Source: an uncultured Roseburia sp. (GTDB lineage: Bacteria > Bacillota > Clostridia > Lachnospirales > Lachnospiraceae). From it: a stretch of DNA of 64,000 bases. The notes under the pieces are model-generated. The model was not told the DNA's origin and searched no databases. It saw only the letters and a list, made by a program, of their open reading frames with translations. Positions 1 through 7,424 of the stretch are shown here, piece after piece. Position numbers and translations under genes: made by a program. Each line of letters begins with the position of its first letter. Positions within the stretch are counted from its first letter, which is position 1. The stretch covers positions 1 through 64,000 of the forward strand of contig CAJTOI010000006.1 of assembly GCA_910577925.1 (NCBI GenBank), read 5' to 3'.

Positions 1-88
1 AGGCAAAAAGGAAGCTGCCGCTTCACCATTTTTTAATCGTTAAAGCGACAGCCCCACCTTCATTTGAAATCTTTTACAAACAAGACCG

Positions 89-117
89 TTGACTTTAACC
101 GATCTCCGCGCTATACT
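89..117 (+). promoter_or_regulatory. Promoter of the YtrA-type regulator/ABC exporter operon
   Basis: TTGACT (89-94) and TATACT (112-117) are separated by 17 bp, a near-consensus sigma-A promoter. It lies about 65 bp before the first start codon and should drive the three translationally coupled genes that follow. The first 88 bases of the window hold no recognisable gene. Confidence 0.85.
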
Positions 118-140
118 GTACTTACTATACATGTACAGTA
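114..140. promoter_or_regulatory. Palindromic operator over the -10 box
   Basis: TACTGTAC (114-121) and GTACAGTA (133-140) form a perfect 8-bp inverted repeat with an 11-bp spacer. The left arm overlaps the -10 box and the right arm covers the likely transcription start. This is the geometry expected of a dimeric GntR/YtrA repressor site with GTA/TAC ends, so autoregulation by the first gene is the simplest reading (inference). Confidence 0.7.
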
Positions 141-180
141 AGACGCAGGTTAATAGAAGAACCGCAGTGGAGAAACAGGA

Positions 181-558
181 ATGAACATTGTTATATCAAA
201 TCAATCGGGCGTACCGATTTACGAGCAGATAAAAGAACAAATCAAAGCATCTATTTTGTCAGGGGCTCTCGTCGAAAATGATCCTCTGCCGTCGCTTCGT
301 CAGCTTGCCCGTGATTTACAGGTAAGTCTGGTTACTACTACCAGAGCGTACAGTGAATTGGAGTTGGAAGGGTTTGTTCAGACAATGCCCGGAAAGGGTG
401 TTTATGTAAAGAAAATCAACGAATCCCTTATCCGTAACAACTACTTAAAAGAAACCGAGGATGCCCTGACTGCCGCCGTCCGGCGCGGAAAGCTGGCCGG
501 CTTATCGGTAAATGACCTTCATAAAATGCTGGACACAATTGAAAGGACAATAAAATGA
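181..558 (+). CDS. GntR family (YtrA subfamily) transcriptional regulator
   Basis: A 125-residue repressor with an N-terminal winged helix-turn-helix (residues 8-75, with IYEQIKEQIKASILSGAL and LPSLRQLARDLQVS) and only a short C-terminal tail. This is the compact YtrA layout, without a large ligand-binding domain. Such proteins usually control neighbouring ABC transporters that answer cell-wall-active antibiotics or peptides. A purine-rich GGAGAAACAGGA precedes the ATG. The stop overlaps the start of the ATPase gene by four bases (ATGA), so the genes are translationally coupled. It probably binds the palindrome at 114-140. The inducer is unknown. Confidence 0.93.
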   Translation: MNIVISNQSGVPIYEQIKEQIKASILSGALVENDPLPSLRQLARDLQVSLVTTTRAYSELELEGFVQTMPGKGVYVKKINESLIRNNYLKETEDALTAAVRRGKLAGLSVNDLHKMLDTIERTIK

Positions 559-1406
559 ACAATGTGATTGAAATCTTGAACCTTAAAAAACAATATAAAA
601 ATTTTTTACTGGATCACATAAGTTTTTCGGTTCCCGGCGGCTTTGTATGCGGTTTTATCGGTGAAAACGGCGCCGGAAAGACTACTACTCTGAAACTTAT
701 TTTAGGTATGGTTTTGAAAGACGGCGGAAGTATCAAGTTGTTTGGAAAGCCTGCGGATGATGTCTCGTTGAAAGAAGAGATCGGCGTTCTGTTTGAACAG
801 CCCTATTATCAGGAAGACTGGACTCCCATTGATGTGGAAAAGGCGATGCGCCCGTTCTACAAGAAATGGAACAGCACCGTCTTTCATCAATATTTGGAAC
901 GATTTTCTCTTGACCCGAAGCAAAAGTATAAGACAATGTCACGGGGTATGAAAATGAAATTGGGCCTGGCAGCCACATTGGCGCATGATGCAAAGCTGTT
1001 ACTGTTCGACGAGCCTACTTCGGGACTTGACCCCGTCGGACGCGACGAAATGCTTGAGATCCTCCGTGATTATATGGTAGAAGAAGGCAGGACCATCTTC
1101 TTTTCCACCCACATAACGAGTGACCTTGAAAAGATTGCCGATTATATTACCTATATCAAAAACGGAAAAATTTTGTATAGCGGGTTAAAGGATGAATTGA
1201 TCGAAAAATATTGTTTGGTCAGAGGCGGCACAGGGGATTTACCGCAGTCAAAGCGTCATCAAATAATTGGATTGCGTGAGTATCCAGGCGGATTTGACGG
1301 CATGATTGCGATAACGGATATTGGAGGTTTTCCCGGAAGCGTGATTACGGAAACAGTTTCTCTTGACGATATTATGGTACGCATGAGCAAGGAGGTTGCG
1401 GTATGA
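555..1406 (+). CDS. ABC transporter ATP-binding protein
   Basis: A 283-residue ATPase that should power the membrane protein encoded next. The Walker A motif GENGAGKTTT is at about residues 36-45 and Walker B with the D-loop is LLLFDEPTSGLDP. The signature motif is MSRGMKMKL in place of the usual LSGGQ, a variation common in YtrB/BcrA-like exporters. The last 70 residues form an extra C-terminal region. The gene overlaps its neighbours by four bases on both sides. The likely role is export or defence against a peptide or wall-active compound, judged from the YtrA regulator rather than from direct evidence. Confidence 0.93.
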   Translation: MNNVIEILNLKKQYKNFLLDHISFSVPGGFVCGFIGENGAGKTTTLKLILGMVLKDGGSIKLFGKPADDVSLKEEIGVLFEQPYYQEDWTPIDVEKAMRPFYKKWNSTVFHQYLERFSLDPKQKYKTMSRGMKMKLGLAATLAHDAKLLLFDEPTSGLDPVGRDEMLEILRDYMVEEGRTIFFSTHITSDLEKIADYITYIKNGKILYSGLKDELIEKYCLVRGGTGDLPQSKRHQIIGLREYPGGFDGMIAITDIGGFPGSVITETVSLDDIMVRMSKEVAV

Positions 1407-2068
1407 TGAAACGAATGGTTCTATTAGATTGGAATGCGATGAAATGCTTTCATCCGCGGATTTTGCTGCTCCCCGTAATTTCGCTGGCGGCCGGTTTTAT
1501 TACGGCGCTGTTCGTAGTTCCGACGAATGTGTTTCTATTCCTGTTTTTTACGGTCAACACATTTGCGGCGGAAGAAAAAGGCGATTTAAACAAGCTGTAT
1601 CTAACACTCCCCGTCAAGCGTTCCTCCGTAGTATCCGGCAGATATGTTTTATCCATTTGCATGGGACTTACCGGATTACTTACGGGTATCCCGCTTGCGG
1701 TTCTTGCAGACAGCTTTTCGTTATCACACTATTATGGTTCTCCCGGATGGTTTTTACCCGTGGCAGCGATAAGCTGTCTGTTATTTTCAATTTTCAACCT
1801 CTGCATGTTTCCGATCTTATTCAAGATGGGATACAGTAAGGGAAAATTCTGGGGAATGTTTGTACCGGCCGCACTCTTTGGGGGTCTGTATGGCGCATGG
1901 GTGGCTATTTCGGCTTTGCCGGGAAATGAATATCTGCTCTTTGATGCGCTCGAATATGCCGGTAAACATATGTTTCCGGTGAATAGCGGTATCATTGCCG
2001 CCGCCACTTTGATTTTGCTGTGTTCATTTCTGCTCTCAAAAAAACTGTATTCAAATCGGGATTTTTAA
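1403..2068 (+). CDS. ABC-2 type membrane permease
   Basis: A 221-residue integral membrane protein with about six hydrophobic segments, including stretches near residues 20-40, 75-100, 115-140 and 190-210. The soluble loop EEKGDLNKLYLTLPVKRSSVV is the typical feature of the ABC-2 permease group that pairs with YtrA-regulated ATPases. It is the last gene of the operon and is coupled to the ATPase by an ATGA overlap. I see no strong terminator in the 67 bases before the convergent GH3-like gene. The substrate cannot be read from the sequence. Confidence 0.88.
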   Translation: MMKRMVLLDWNAMKCFHPRILLLPVISLAAGFITALFVVPTNVFLFLFFTVNTFAAEEKGDLNKLYLTLPVKRSSVVSGRYVLSICMGLTGLLTGIPLAVLADSFSLSHYYGSPGWFLPVAAISCLLFSIFNLCMFPILFKMGYSKGKFWGMFVPAALFGGLYGAWVAISALPGNEYLLFDALEYAGKHMFPVNSGIIAAATLILLCSFLLSKKLYSNRDF

Positions 2069-2135
2069 TAAAAAAGAGACCCGATGGAACGCTTTAAGAA
2101 CGTATGTCAGCCTGCCCGATTCCGGGAAACCTCGT

Positions 2136-3422
2136 TTACCGGTTCATCGCCAGTTTCACCCGCACAATCCGCGTCACTGACTCGTTGATGCGCTCCTCGG
2201 TAATCGTACCGTTGTTCACGGCCGTGAGCAGACCGTTGTACGCCGTCTCATAATCCGCAGGCAGAAGTATCATATCCGCTCCCGCGGTCACTGCCATCAC
2301 CGCGGCCGTGTCGGAATTATAGGCTCCCGTCACCGCTCCCGCGCTCATCGCGTCCGTCACCACAATGCCGTCATAGCCCAACTGCCCGCGCAGAAGATCC
2401 GTCACGACGGCGGCGGACAGACTCGCCGGCACATTGTCCCCCGTCACCTGCGGCAGCGCGGCGTGTCCCACCATAATAAAGGAAACGCCCTCTTCCACCG
2501 CCCTCTTAAACGGAACCAGCTCCTGCGCGAGAAGCTCTTCCGCCGTGCGGTTTGAAACCGCGGAGCCGCCGCCTGCATCCAGACCGACACCCGGGAAAAA
2601 TTTCACCGCGCCGTATACGCCCATGCTCTCCATTCCCTGCAGCTCGGCCGAAACCATATCCGCCACCGCATTCGCGTCGGCGCCGAACGCGCGGTCGCCG
2701 AGCGACAACGCATCGCCCTCGGCCCGCAGATCCGCCACGGGCGCATAATTCAGATTAAAGCCAAGCTCCGCGAGATAAGTTCCTATCACGGTTCCCGCAT
2801 TGTACGCATTCTGCGTATCTCCCGTCTCGCCGACCGACTGCATCGTCCCGACATCCGTGACCGAAAAGCCTGCATTTCCCGCAATACGCGTCACGCTGCC
2901 GCCCTCCTCGATCACGCTTAAAAAGATCGGAAGTCCCGTGCGCTCCTTTGCAAAGCCCTGCATATTGGCAAGCATCGCCTTTGTCTGCTCCGTGTCCGTC
3001 AGATTGTTTGAGGCGTAAATCATCCCGCCGACCGGGCGCTTATCATACCATTCCTTCGTCGTGTCCCCCGCCGCCGTCACGCCGCCGTATCCGGTCAGCG
3101 CATCCGGCGTGATGATAAACATCTGCGCAAGCTTGTCCTCCAGCGTCATACCGGCCACCGCCGCCTTTGCCTGCTCCAGAAACGGGTCCTCTGCGGGCGC
3201 CGGTTCCGGTTCGGGCTGTACCTCTTCCGTCGCCGGCGCCTCTGTCCCCGGATTTACCGCTTCGGTCTGCGGCTTCTCCTTTGCCTTACTGCCGACAAAA
3301 CGGCTGATGCCAAACGCCGCGCCGGCCACCGCCGCTATCACAACCACCGCAAATACGGCAAAAATCACCGTTGCCCTTCTTGTATCCTGCTGTCTTTTCA
3401 GCCGTCTCTCTTCGCGATCCAT
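2136..3422 (-). CDS. GH3 (NagZ-like) membrane-anchored glycosidase-like protein
   Basis: About 428 residues. A basic N-terminus is followed by one membrane segment (roughly residues 20-42), an acidic Pro/Glu-rich linker and a GH3 N-terminal TIM-barrel domain from about residue 80, outside the membrane. The nucleophile motif is present as VVTDAMSAGAV. The usual KHFPGHG...DSH segment reads KFFPGVGLDAGGG here, so the histidine of the NagZ acid/base loop is missing. It may be an altered or inactive beta-N-acetylhexosaminidase. I chose the second ATG because AGGAGCAAT lies directly before it; the first ATG, 12 nt upstream, lacks a good ribosome site. The gene follows the PIN toxin gene closely and may be co-transcribed with it. 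Confidence 0.82.
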   Translation of the reverse strand: MDREERRLKRQQDTRRATVIFAVFAVVVIAAVAGAAFGISRFVGSKAKEKPQTEAVNPGTEAPATEEVQPEPEPAPAEDPFLEQAKAAVAGMTLEDKLAQMFIITPDALTGYGGVTAAGDTTKEWYDKRPVGGMIYASNNLTDTEQTKAMLANMQGFAKERTGLPIFLSVIEEGGSVTRIAGNAGFSVTDVGTMQSVGETGDTQNAYNAGTVIGTYLAELGFNLNYAPVADLRAEGDALSLGDRAFGADANAVADMVSAELQGMESMGVYGAVKFFPGVGLDAGGGSAVSNRTAEELLAQELVPFKRAVEEGVSFIMVGHAALPQVTGDNVPASLSAAVVTDLLRGQLGYDGIVVTDAMSAGAVTGAYNSDTAAVMAVTAGADMILLPADYETAYNGLLTAVNNGTITEERINESVTRIVRVKLAMNR

Positions 3423-3473
3423 ATTGCTCCTCATCTTTCAACGTATTCCACGTGTCTTCTGTCTCTCATCAAG

Positions 3474-3896
3474 TCAACCGGAAATAACCCTCAAAAAATC
3501 TTCCGGTGTGATTGCCGGTATTTCCGACCCGTTAAAATCTGCCACATTTCTTGTAATAATATAGCCTGCCCCGACGCCCTGCGCGCATCTGTCCTGCAAG
3601 CAATCTTCAAAATCCCTAAATTCTTTATTCCGGATTGCCTTTTGTACCTCATCATGGTGCGCACCTGTAACTTTCAAAAAGCTGCATATATCCATAAGCC
3701 ATTTTCTGCGTTTATCCTCCGGTATTTTTCGTAAAATATACCACAAATTCGATATTGAGTGAAAAGCAATACAGCCTTCCAGTTCCCCGTTTGCGCATTT
3801 CATGACAACCTGTGAGGATGCTTTAAAAAACGGCTCTCTTGTAACAAGAAAATCGATAACCACATTCGTATCAATCAATACTACCATATTGCTCAA
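3474..3896 (-). CDS. PIN-domain toxin (VapC-like endoribonuclease)
   Basis: A protein of about 140 residues with a PIN fold. The first acidic residue is in LIDTNVVIDFLV, there is a middle FRDFEDCLQ segment, and YIITRNVADF near residue 118 is the last conserved strand. Proteins of this type are metal-dependent RNases held inactive by a cognate antitoxin. The start is probably the TTG at 3896, because AGGAGG (3903-3908) lies six bases upstream; the ATG at 3887 would have a 15-base spacing. The gene begins inside the 3' end of the upstream small gene, the usual arrangement of toxin-antitoxin pairs. Confidence 0.85.
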   Translation of the reverse strand: MSNMVVLIDTNVVIDFLVTREPFFKASSQVVMKCANGELEGCIAFHSISNLWYILRKIPEDKRRKWLMDICSFLKVTGAHHDEVQKAIRNKEFRDFEDCLQDRCAQGVGAGYIITRNVADFNGSEIPAITPEDFLRVISG

Positions 3897-4134
3897 ATCT
3901 GGCCTCCTCTAATTCTCTTTCGGCATCAAAATCCTCCGGTAAATACTGACTGATTTCCCCCCGTGCTGCATCCAACCGCATAAAAGCCTGCATCTTTGCA
4001 TCTGTCGTCATCGCCTTACCGGCTGCCTGCGCCTCCTGCGGCATTAATTTTTGAATAATCTCTATTAAAAAACGTATGTTATCATCTGATAATCCGCTAA
4101 TCATACTTACCGCCTGTTTTTTTAATTCTGACAT
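3871..4134 (-). CDS. Putative antitoxin of the PIN-domain pair
   Basis: An 87-residue acidic protein beginning MSELKKQAVSMISGL, helical in character, with a charged tail (DFDAERELEEARFEQYG). It does not show a clear AbrB or ribbon-helix-helix motif. I call it an antitoxin from position: it comes first, its 3' end overlaps the PIN gene by 26 bases, and the pair has its own promoter. AAAGGGATGAG provides the ribosome site. Confidence 0.72.
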   Translation of the reverse strand: MSELKKQAVSMISGLSDDNIRFLIEIIQKLMPQEAQAAGKAMTTDAKMQAFMRLDAARGEISQYLPEDFDAERELEEARFEQYGSID

Positions 4135-4177
4135 GACGACTCATCCCTTTCTGTGTTACATGAACTCGTATTTATTG

Positions 4178-4213
4178 CACCTATAGTATATGTGATTTGC
4201 CATGCAAAATCAA
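4178..4213 (-). promoter_or_regulatory. Promoter and palindromic operator of the PIN toxin-antitoxin pair
   Basis: On the minus strand TTGATT (4213-4208) and TATACT (4190-4185) are 17 bp apart, a good sigma-A promoter. The 17-bp sequence at 4178-4194 is a palindrome of the form CAC-N-TATA-N-TATA-N-GTG centred in the -10 region. That fits autorepression by the antitoxin or toxin-antitoxin complex (inference). Confidence 0.7.
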
Positions 4214-4218
4214 CCATA

Positions 4219-4255
4219 AGAAAACGCACCCGCGGCATGTCTAACGACACACCGC
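4219..4255 (-). terminator. Terminator at the end of the mannan operon
   Basis: A 10-bp stem with two G-U pairs (arms 4246-4255 and 4232-4241, loop 4242-4245) overlaps the manA stop codon. It is followed on the minus strand by a GTTTTC tract. It separates the mannan operon from the toxin-antitoxin promoter just beyond it. Confidence 0.65.
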
Positions 4256-5200
4256 AGATGCGATCAAAGTCAGATTTCCCTGTATGCGCACATTCCCGAA
4301 ACCGTCCGGCAGAATCAGATGATCCCCCTTTTTTATCGGACAGCCGCAGATCATCCCGTCCCCTTCGACAACGGAGACCGCAAGAAACGGCCACTTCTGC
4401 ACAAACTCCGTCTCCCCTTCCACATCGGCCTTAAAAATATCGTAATACCGGCAGGAATACAGAAGGTTCAGCCGGTTCTTCGGAAGGTCCGCCGCCGGCA
4501 TCACACTGTCCGCAGCGGATTTTGCCGGCACGGTGATCACGTCAACGCTCTTTTGCACATGCAGCTGTCTGGGCTTCCCGTTCCAAAGCCTGTCGTAATC
4601 GTAAACGCGATAGGTGATATCGCTGCTCTGCTGCGTCTCGAGGAGCACGATTCCCCCTTTGATCGCATGCACCGTCCCCGGATCGATCTGGATAAAATCG
4701 CCCTTTTTCACCGGAACCTCCCGAATCAGCTCGCTCCATTTTCCATCCCGAATCATCGAGGCAAGCTCCGCCCGATCTTTCGCGTTATGACCGACGACAA
4801 GGCTTGCATCCGGTCCGCAGTCCAGGATATACCAGCTCTCCGTCTTCCCGTAGGAACCGTTCTCATGCTCCGCCGCATAGGCGTCATCCGGGTGCACCTG
4901 AATGCTCAAGTCCTCCCGCGCGTCAATAATCTTTGTCATAACCGGAAACCGGTCATAAGCGAGATTCCCGAACACCTCCGGGTGACGCTCCCAGACCTCC
5001 GACAGCTTCATGCCCGCAAACCTGCCGCCCCTGACGGTTCCGTCGCCGTTCGGGTGCGCGGATATGCCCCAGCACTCGCCGATGTCGTCTCCCTCCGCCG
5101 CACAGCCGTATTCCGTCCGAAGCTTTGTTCCGCCCCAGATATTATGTGTACAGACCGGATCCAAAAACAGGATCTCCCTCTCTGATCGCTTTTCTTCCAA
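4241..5200 (-). CDS. manA: Mannose-6-phosphate isomerase, class I
   Basis: A 319-residue zinc enzyme converting mannose 6-phosphate to fructose 6-phosphate, the last step that feeds mannan sugars into glycolysis. Zinc ligands appear in QVHPDD (about residues 100-105), ESWYIL and GTVHAI. The length matches the short Firmicutes ManA type of about 315 residues. No ATG is available near the 5' end: the start is a TTG preceded by AAAGGAG at an 8-base distance. It is the last gene of the mannan operon, 12 bases after the aldo/keto reductase gene, and its stop lies in the terminator hairpin. Confidence 0.95.
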   Translation of the reverse strand: MEEKRSEREILFLDPVCTHNIWGGTKLRTEYGCAAEGDDIGECWGISAHPNGDGTVRGGRFAGMKLSEVWERHPEVFGNLAYDRFPVMTKIIDAREDLSIQVHPDDAYAAEHENGSYGKTESWYILDCGPDASLVVGHNAKDRAELASMIRDGKWSELIREVPVKKGDFIQIDPGTVHAIKGGIVLLETQQSSDITYRVYDYDRLWNGKPRQLHVQKSVDVITVPAKSAADSVMPAADLPKNRLNLLYSCRYYDIFKADVEGETEFVQKWPFLAVSVVEGDGMICGCPIKKGDHLILPDGFGNVRIQGNLTLIASAVCR

Positions 5201-5212
5201 AATAATACTCCT

Positions 5213-6217
5213 TTACTTCTGCCCCATCCGGCAGATCTGTTCTATTTTTTCGATTTCCTCCGCCGAGAATCCGGGCGCATCCGCAAGCCGCGCGTTTTCC
5301 GCAATCTGTTCGGGCTTCGATGCGCCGATCAGCACGCTCGTGATTTCTTCGTCCTTTAACACCCAGGCGAGCGCCATCTGTGCCAGCGTCTGTCCGCGAT
5401 CCGCAGCCAGCGCATTAAGCGCTCTTATCCGGGCGATCCGCGTCTCCGTGAGGTCCGATTCATGCAGAAATCTTCCGTCCCGCCGAATCCGGCTGTCCTC
5501 CGGGATTCCTCCGAGGTATTTGTCGGTCAGCATCCCCTGCGCCAGCGGTGAAAACGCAATGATACCCTTTCCCGTCTCCCCCGCCGCCTGCTTCAGCCCG
5601 TTTTTCTCGATTCTGCGCTCAAAAATACTGTAACGGTTCTGATTGATGACAAACGGACAGTTCAAATCCCGCAAAATGGCAGCGGCCTCGCGCATGCGCG
5701 CGCCGTCGTAATTGGAAAGCCCGACATAGAGCGCCTTCCCGCTTTTCACAATCTGAGCGAGCGCACCCATCGTCTCGTCAAGCGGCGTATCCATATCCAT
5801 CCGGTGATGGTAAAAAATATCCACATATTCCAATCCCATACGCTTTAAGCTCGCATCAAGGCTGGCAATCAGATATTTCCTGCCGCCCCAGTTTCCGTAC
5901 GGTCCCGGCCACATATCATAGCCCGCCTTGGTACTGATTAAAAGCTCGTCCCGGTACGCGTGCAGCTCCTCCCGGAGAATCTTTCCTAGATTTGTCTCCG
6001 CGCTCCCGTATTCGGGCCCGTAATTGTTCGCCAGATCAAAATGCGTGATACCGCCGTCAAACGCGGTAAAACACATCTGCTTCATATTTTCATACGAATC
6101 ATTCGTCCCGAAATTGTGCCAGAATCCCAGCGATACCGCCGGAAGCAAGAGCCCGCTCTCGCCGCATCTTCTGTACCTCATTGTCTCATAACGTGTTTCC
6201 GCCGCCGTATAACCCAT
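5213..6217 (-). CDS. Aldo/keto reductase (YghZ/Gpr-like)
   Basis: About 334 residues, closely resembling E. coli YghZ, an L-glyceraldehyde 3-phosphate/methylglyoxal reductase. Shared blocks include SLGFWHNFG, THFDLANNYGPEYGSAE, STKAGYDMWPGPYG and SVLIGASKPEQI. The TIM-barrel active-site Asp and Tyr (DLANNYG), Lys (STKAGY) and His (FYHHR) are all present, so an active NADPH-dependent reductase is expected. I prefer the ATG at 6217 because AGAGGA (6227-6232) abuts the ATG at 6226 but lies nine bases from 6217. Its place between the esterase and manA suggests it removes a reactive by-product of mannose catabolism, but this is a guess. Confidence 0.9.
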   Translation of the reverse strand: MGYTAAETRYETMRYRRCGESGLLLPAVSLGFWHNFGTNDSYENMKQMCFTAFDGGITHFDLANNYGPEYGSAETNLGKILREELHAYRDELLISTKAGYDMWPGPYGNWGGRKYLIASLDASLKRMGLEYVDIFYHHRMDMDTPLDETMGALAQIVKSGKALYVGLSNYDGARMREAAAILRDLNCPFVINQNRYSIFERRIEKNGLKQAAGETGKGIIAFSPLAQGMLTDKYLGGIPEDSRIRRDGRFLHESDLTETRIARIRALNALAADRGQTLAQMALAWVLKDEEITSVLIGASKPEQIAENARLADAPGFSAEEIEKIEQICRMGQK

Positions 6218-6236
6218 AAAAACCATTCCTCTTTTC

Positions 6237-7424
6237 TTATTCTCTCGGAACGGAACCGATCACCGAAGCCAGATAAAACGGCAGCGCATCATCCGCATGC
6301 GCCTCCGCGATCCGCACCGTCACCCGATGCGTCCCCGCAGACAGATTCTCCCCCGCCGTAACAAGCGCGAGCTTATCTCCCCAGTCCTCCTCAAATGCCG
6401 CGTCCAAAAGCACCGCGCCGTCGGCGTCTCCGTCGATTAGAACCTCCGCTTTCGGAGCCGGATGATGCACGGTTTTCCGGTACTGAACCGCGATACAGGT
6501 CCCCTCCGCCTCAACGGTAATCGAGTCCCCGTTCTCCGCGGCCATCCAGCCGTTTTTGAAAACATCGGTGATGCCGTGCTGCGGCGTATCGTCCGGCACA
6601 AAACCGCTGCACTGCGCGCAGCCGCAGTCATTCCGATAGCGCGTCGAATGCTCATAGCGGTTTAAGGTGAGCGGCTCCTTCCGCAGCTCCGCCGCGCAGC
6701 TCCCCGTATCTTCCGCGGAGCCGGACGCGGGCGCCCCGGCTTCCGGCCGGCACTCCGCTTCCGTTTCCTTCTTCACCTGCGCGAGGAAATATGTGATCAC
6801 CGATGCCACCAGCGCGTGCCCCGCATCGTTCGGATGCAGATTATCGGGCGTAATCTCCTTGTTTTCAATTGCGCCCGAAAGCAGCGCCGGATATATGCTG
6901 CTCTGCATACTCACGGCCGGAAGCTCATAATAGCGGCCCACACGGCCGTGCAAAAGCTGTGCGTTCGCGCCCGTATCATAATAGACATTGTGCAAAAGCA
7001 GCACCGCAGGCTTTGATTTCCACCCGTATACCCTGCGGATCACACCCTCGTAGGTCTCCATAAAATGCTCCGTGCAGTCGTCGTTCACCGAAAAATCAAT
7101 GACCACGAAATCGGGATTGTGACACAGAAGATCCTCTTTTACACGCGCGCACCCAAACTGTGAATCCGTCGCCCCGATTCCCGCATTGATATAAGTAAAC
7201 TGCGCCTCCGGAAACGCGCTGCGCCACCACTCAAAAACCAGGTAAGCGTAACACCGCTCGGGCGCCGCAGACAGGGAGCCCTGTGTAATAGAACCTCCGA
7301 GAAACCCGATCGTAAGCGCCTCCCCGGCGCGCGCTCTTTTCATAATTCCCGAAAGCCGCGTCAGATTTCCGCGGTTTACAATTCCATTCTCATAATATAC
7401 ATTCCCTGTTATATCACACTTCAT
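6237..7424 (-). CDS. CE17-like acetyl-mannan esterase (SGNH domain plus CBM35-like domain)
   Basis: About 395 residues with no signal peptide, so cytoplasmic. The N-terminal SGNH hydrolase has the nucleophile in FLGGSITQGS (Ser45), oxyanion residues in NAGIGATDSQFG and SVNDD, and the catalytic Asp/His pair in DNLHPNDAGH. After a Cys/Ala-rich linker, the last 130 residues look like a carbohydrate-binding beta-sandwich. This layout matches R. intestinalis CE17, which removes 2-O-acetyl groups from manno-oligosaccharides. The ATG at 7424 is chosen: AGGAGGTTGAGGAA precedes it, and the start lies 11 bases inside the upstream gene. A longer open frame reaching 7598 only reads through the neighbour. 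Confidence 0.85.
   Translation of the reverse strand: MKCDITGNVYYENGIVNRGNLTRLSGIMKRARAGEALTIGFLGGSITQGSLSAAPERCYAYLVFEWWRSAFPEAQFTYINAGIGATDSQFGCARVKEDLLCHNPDFVVIDFSVNDDCTEHFMETYEGVIRRVYGWKSKPAVLLLHNVYYDTGANAQLLHGRVGRYYELPAVSMQSSIYPALLSGAIENKEITPDNLHPNDAGHALVASVITYFLAQVKKETEAECRPEAGAPASGSAEDTGSCAAELRKEPLTLNRYEHSTRYRNDCGCAQCSGFVPDDTPQHGITDVFKNGWMAAENGDSITVEAEGTCIAVQYRKTVHHPAPKAEVLIDGDADGAVLLDAAFEEDWGDKLALVTAGENLSAGTHRVTVRIAEAHADDALPFYLASVIGSVPRE

Noticed and set aside
1396..1839. A 147-codon plus-strand frame overlapping the ABC permease
   Set aside because: It overlaps the permease in another frame and gives a Cys/Arg-rich product with no family features; the permease frame has coupled start and membrane helices.
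4319..5185. A 288-codon plus-strand frame opposite manA
   Set aside because: Antisense shadow; manA on the minus strand has all catalytic motifs.
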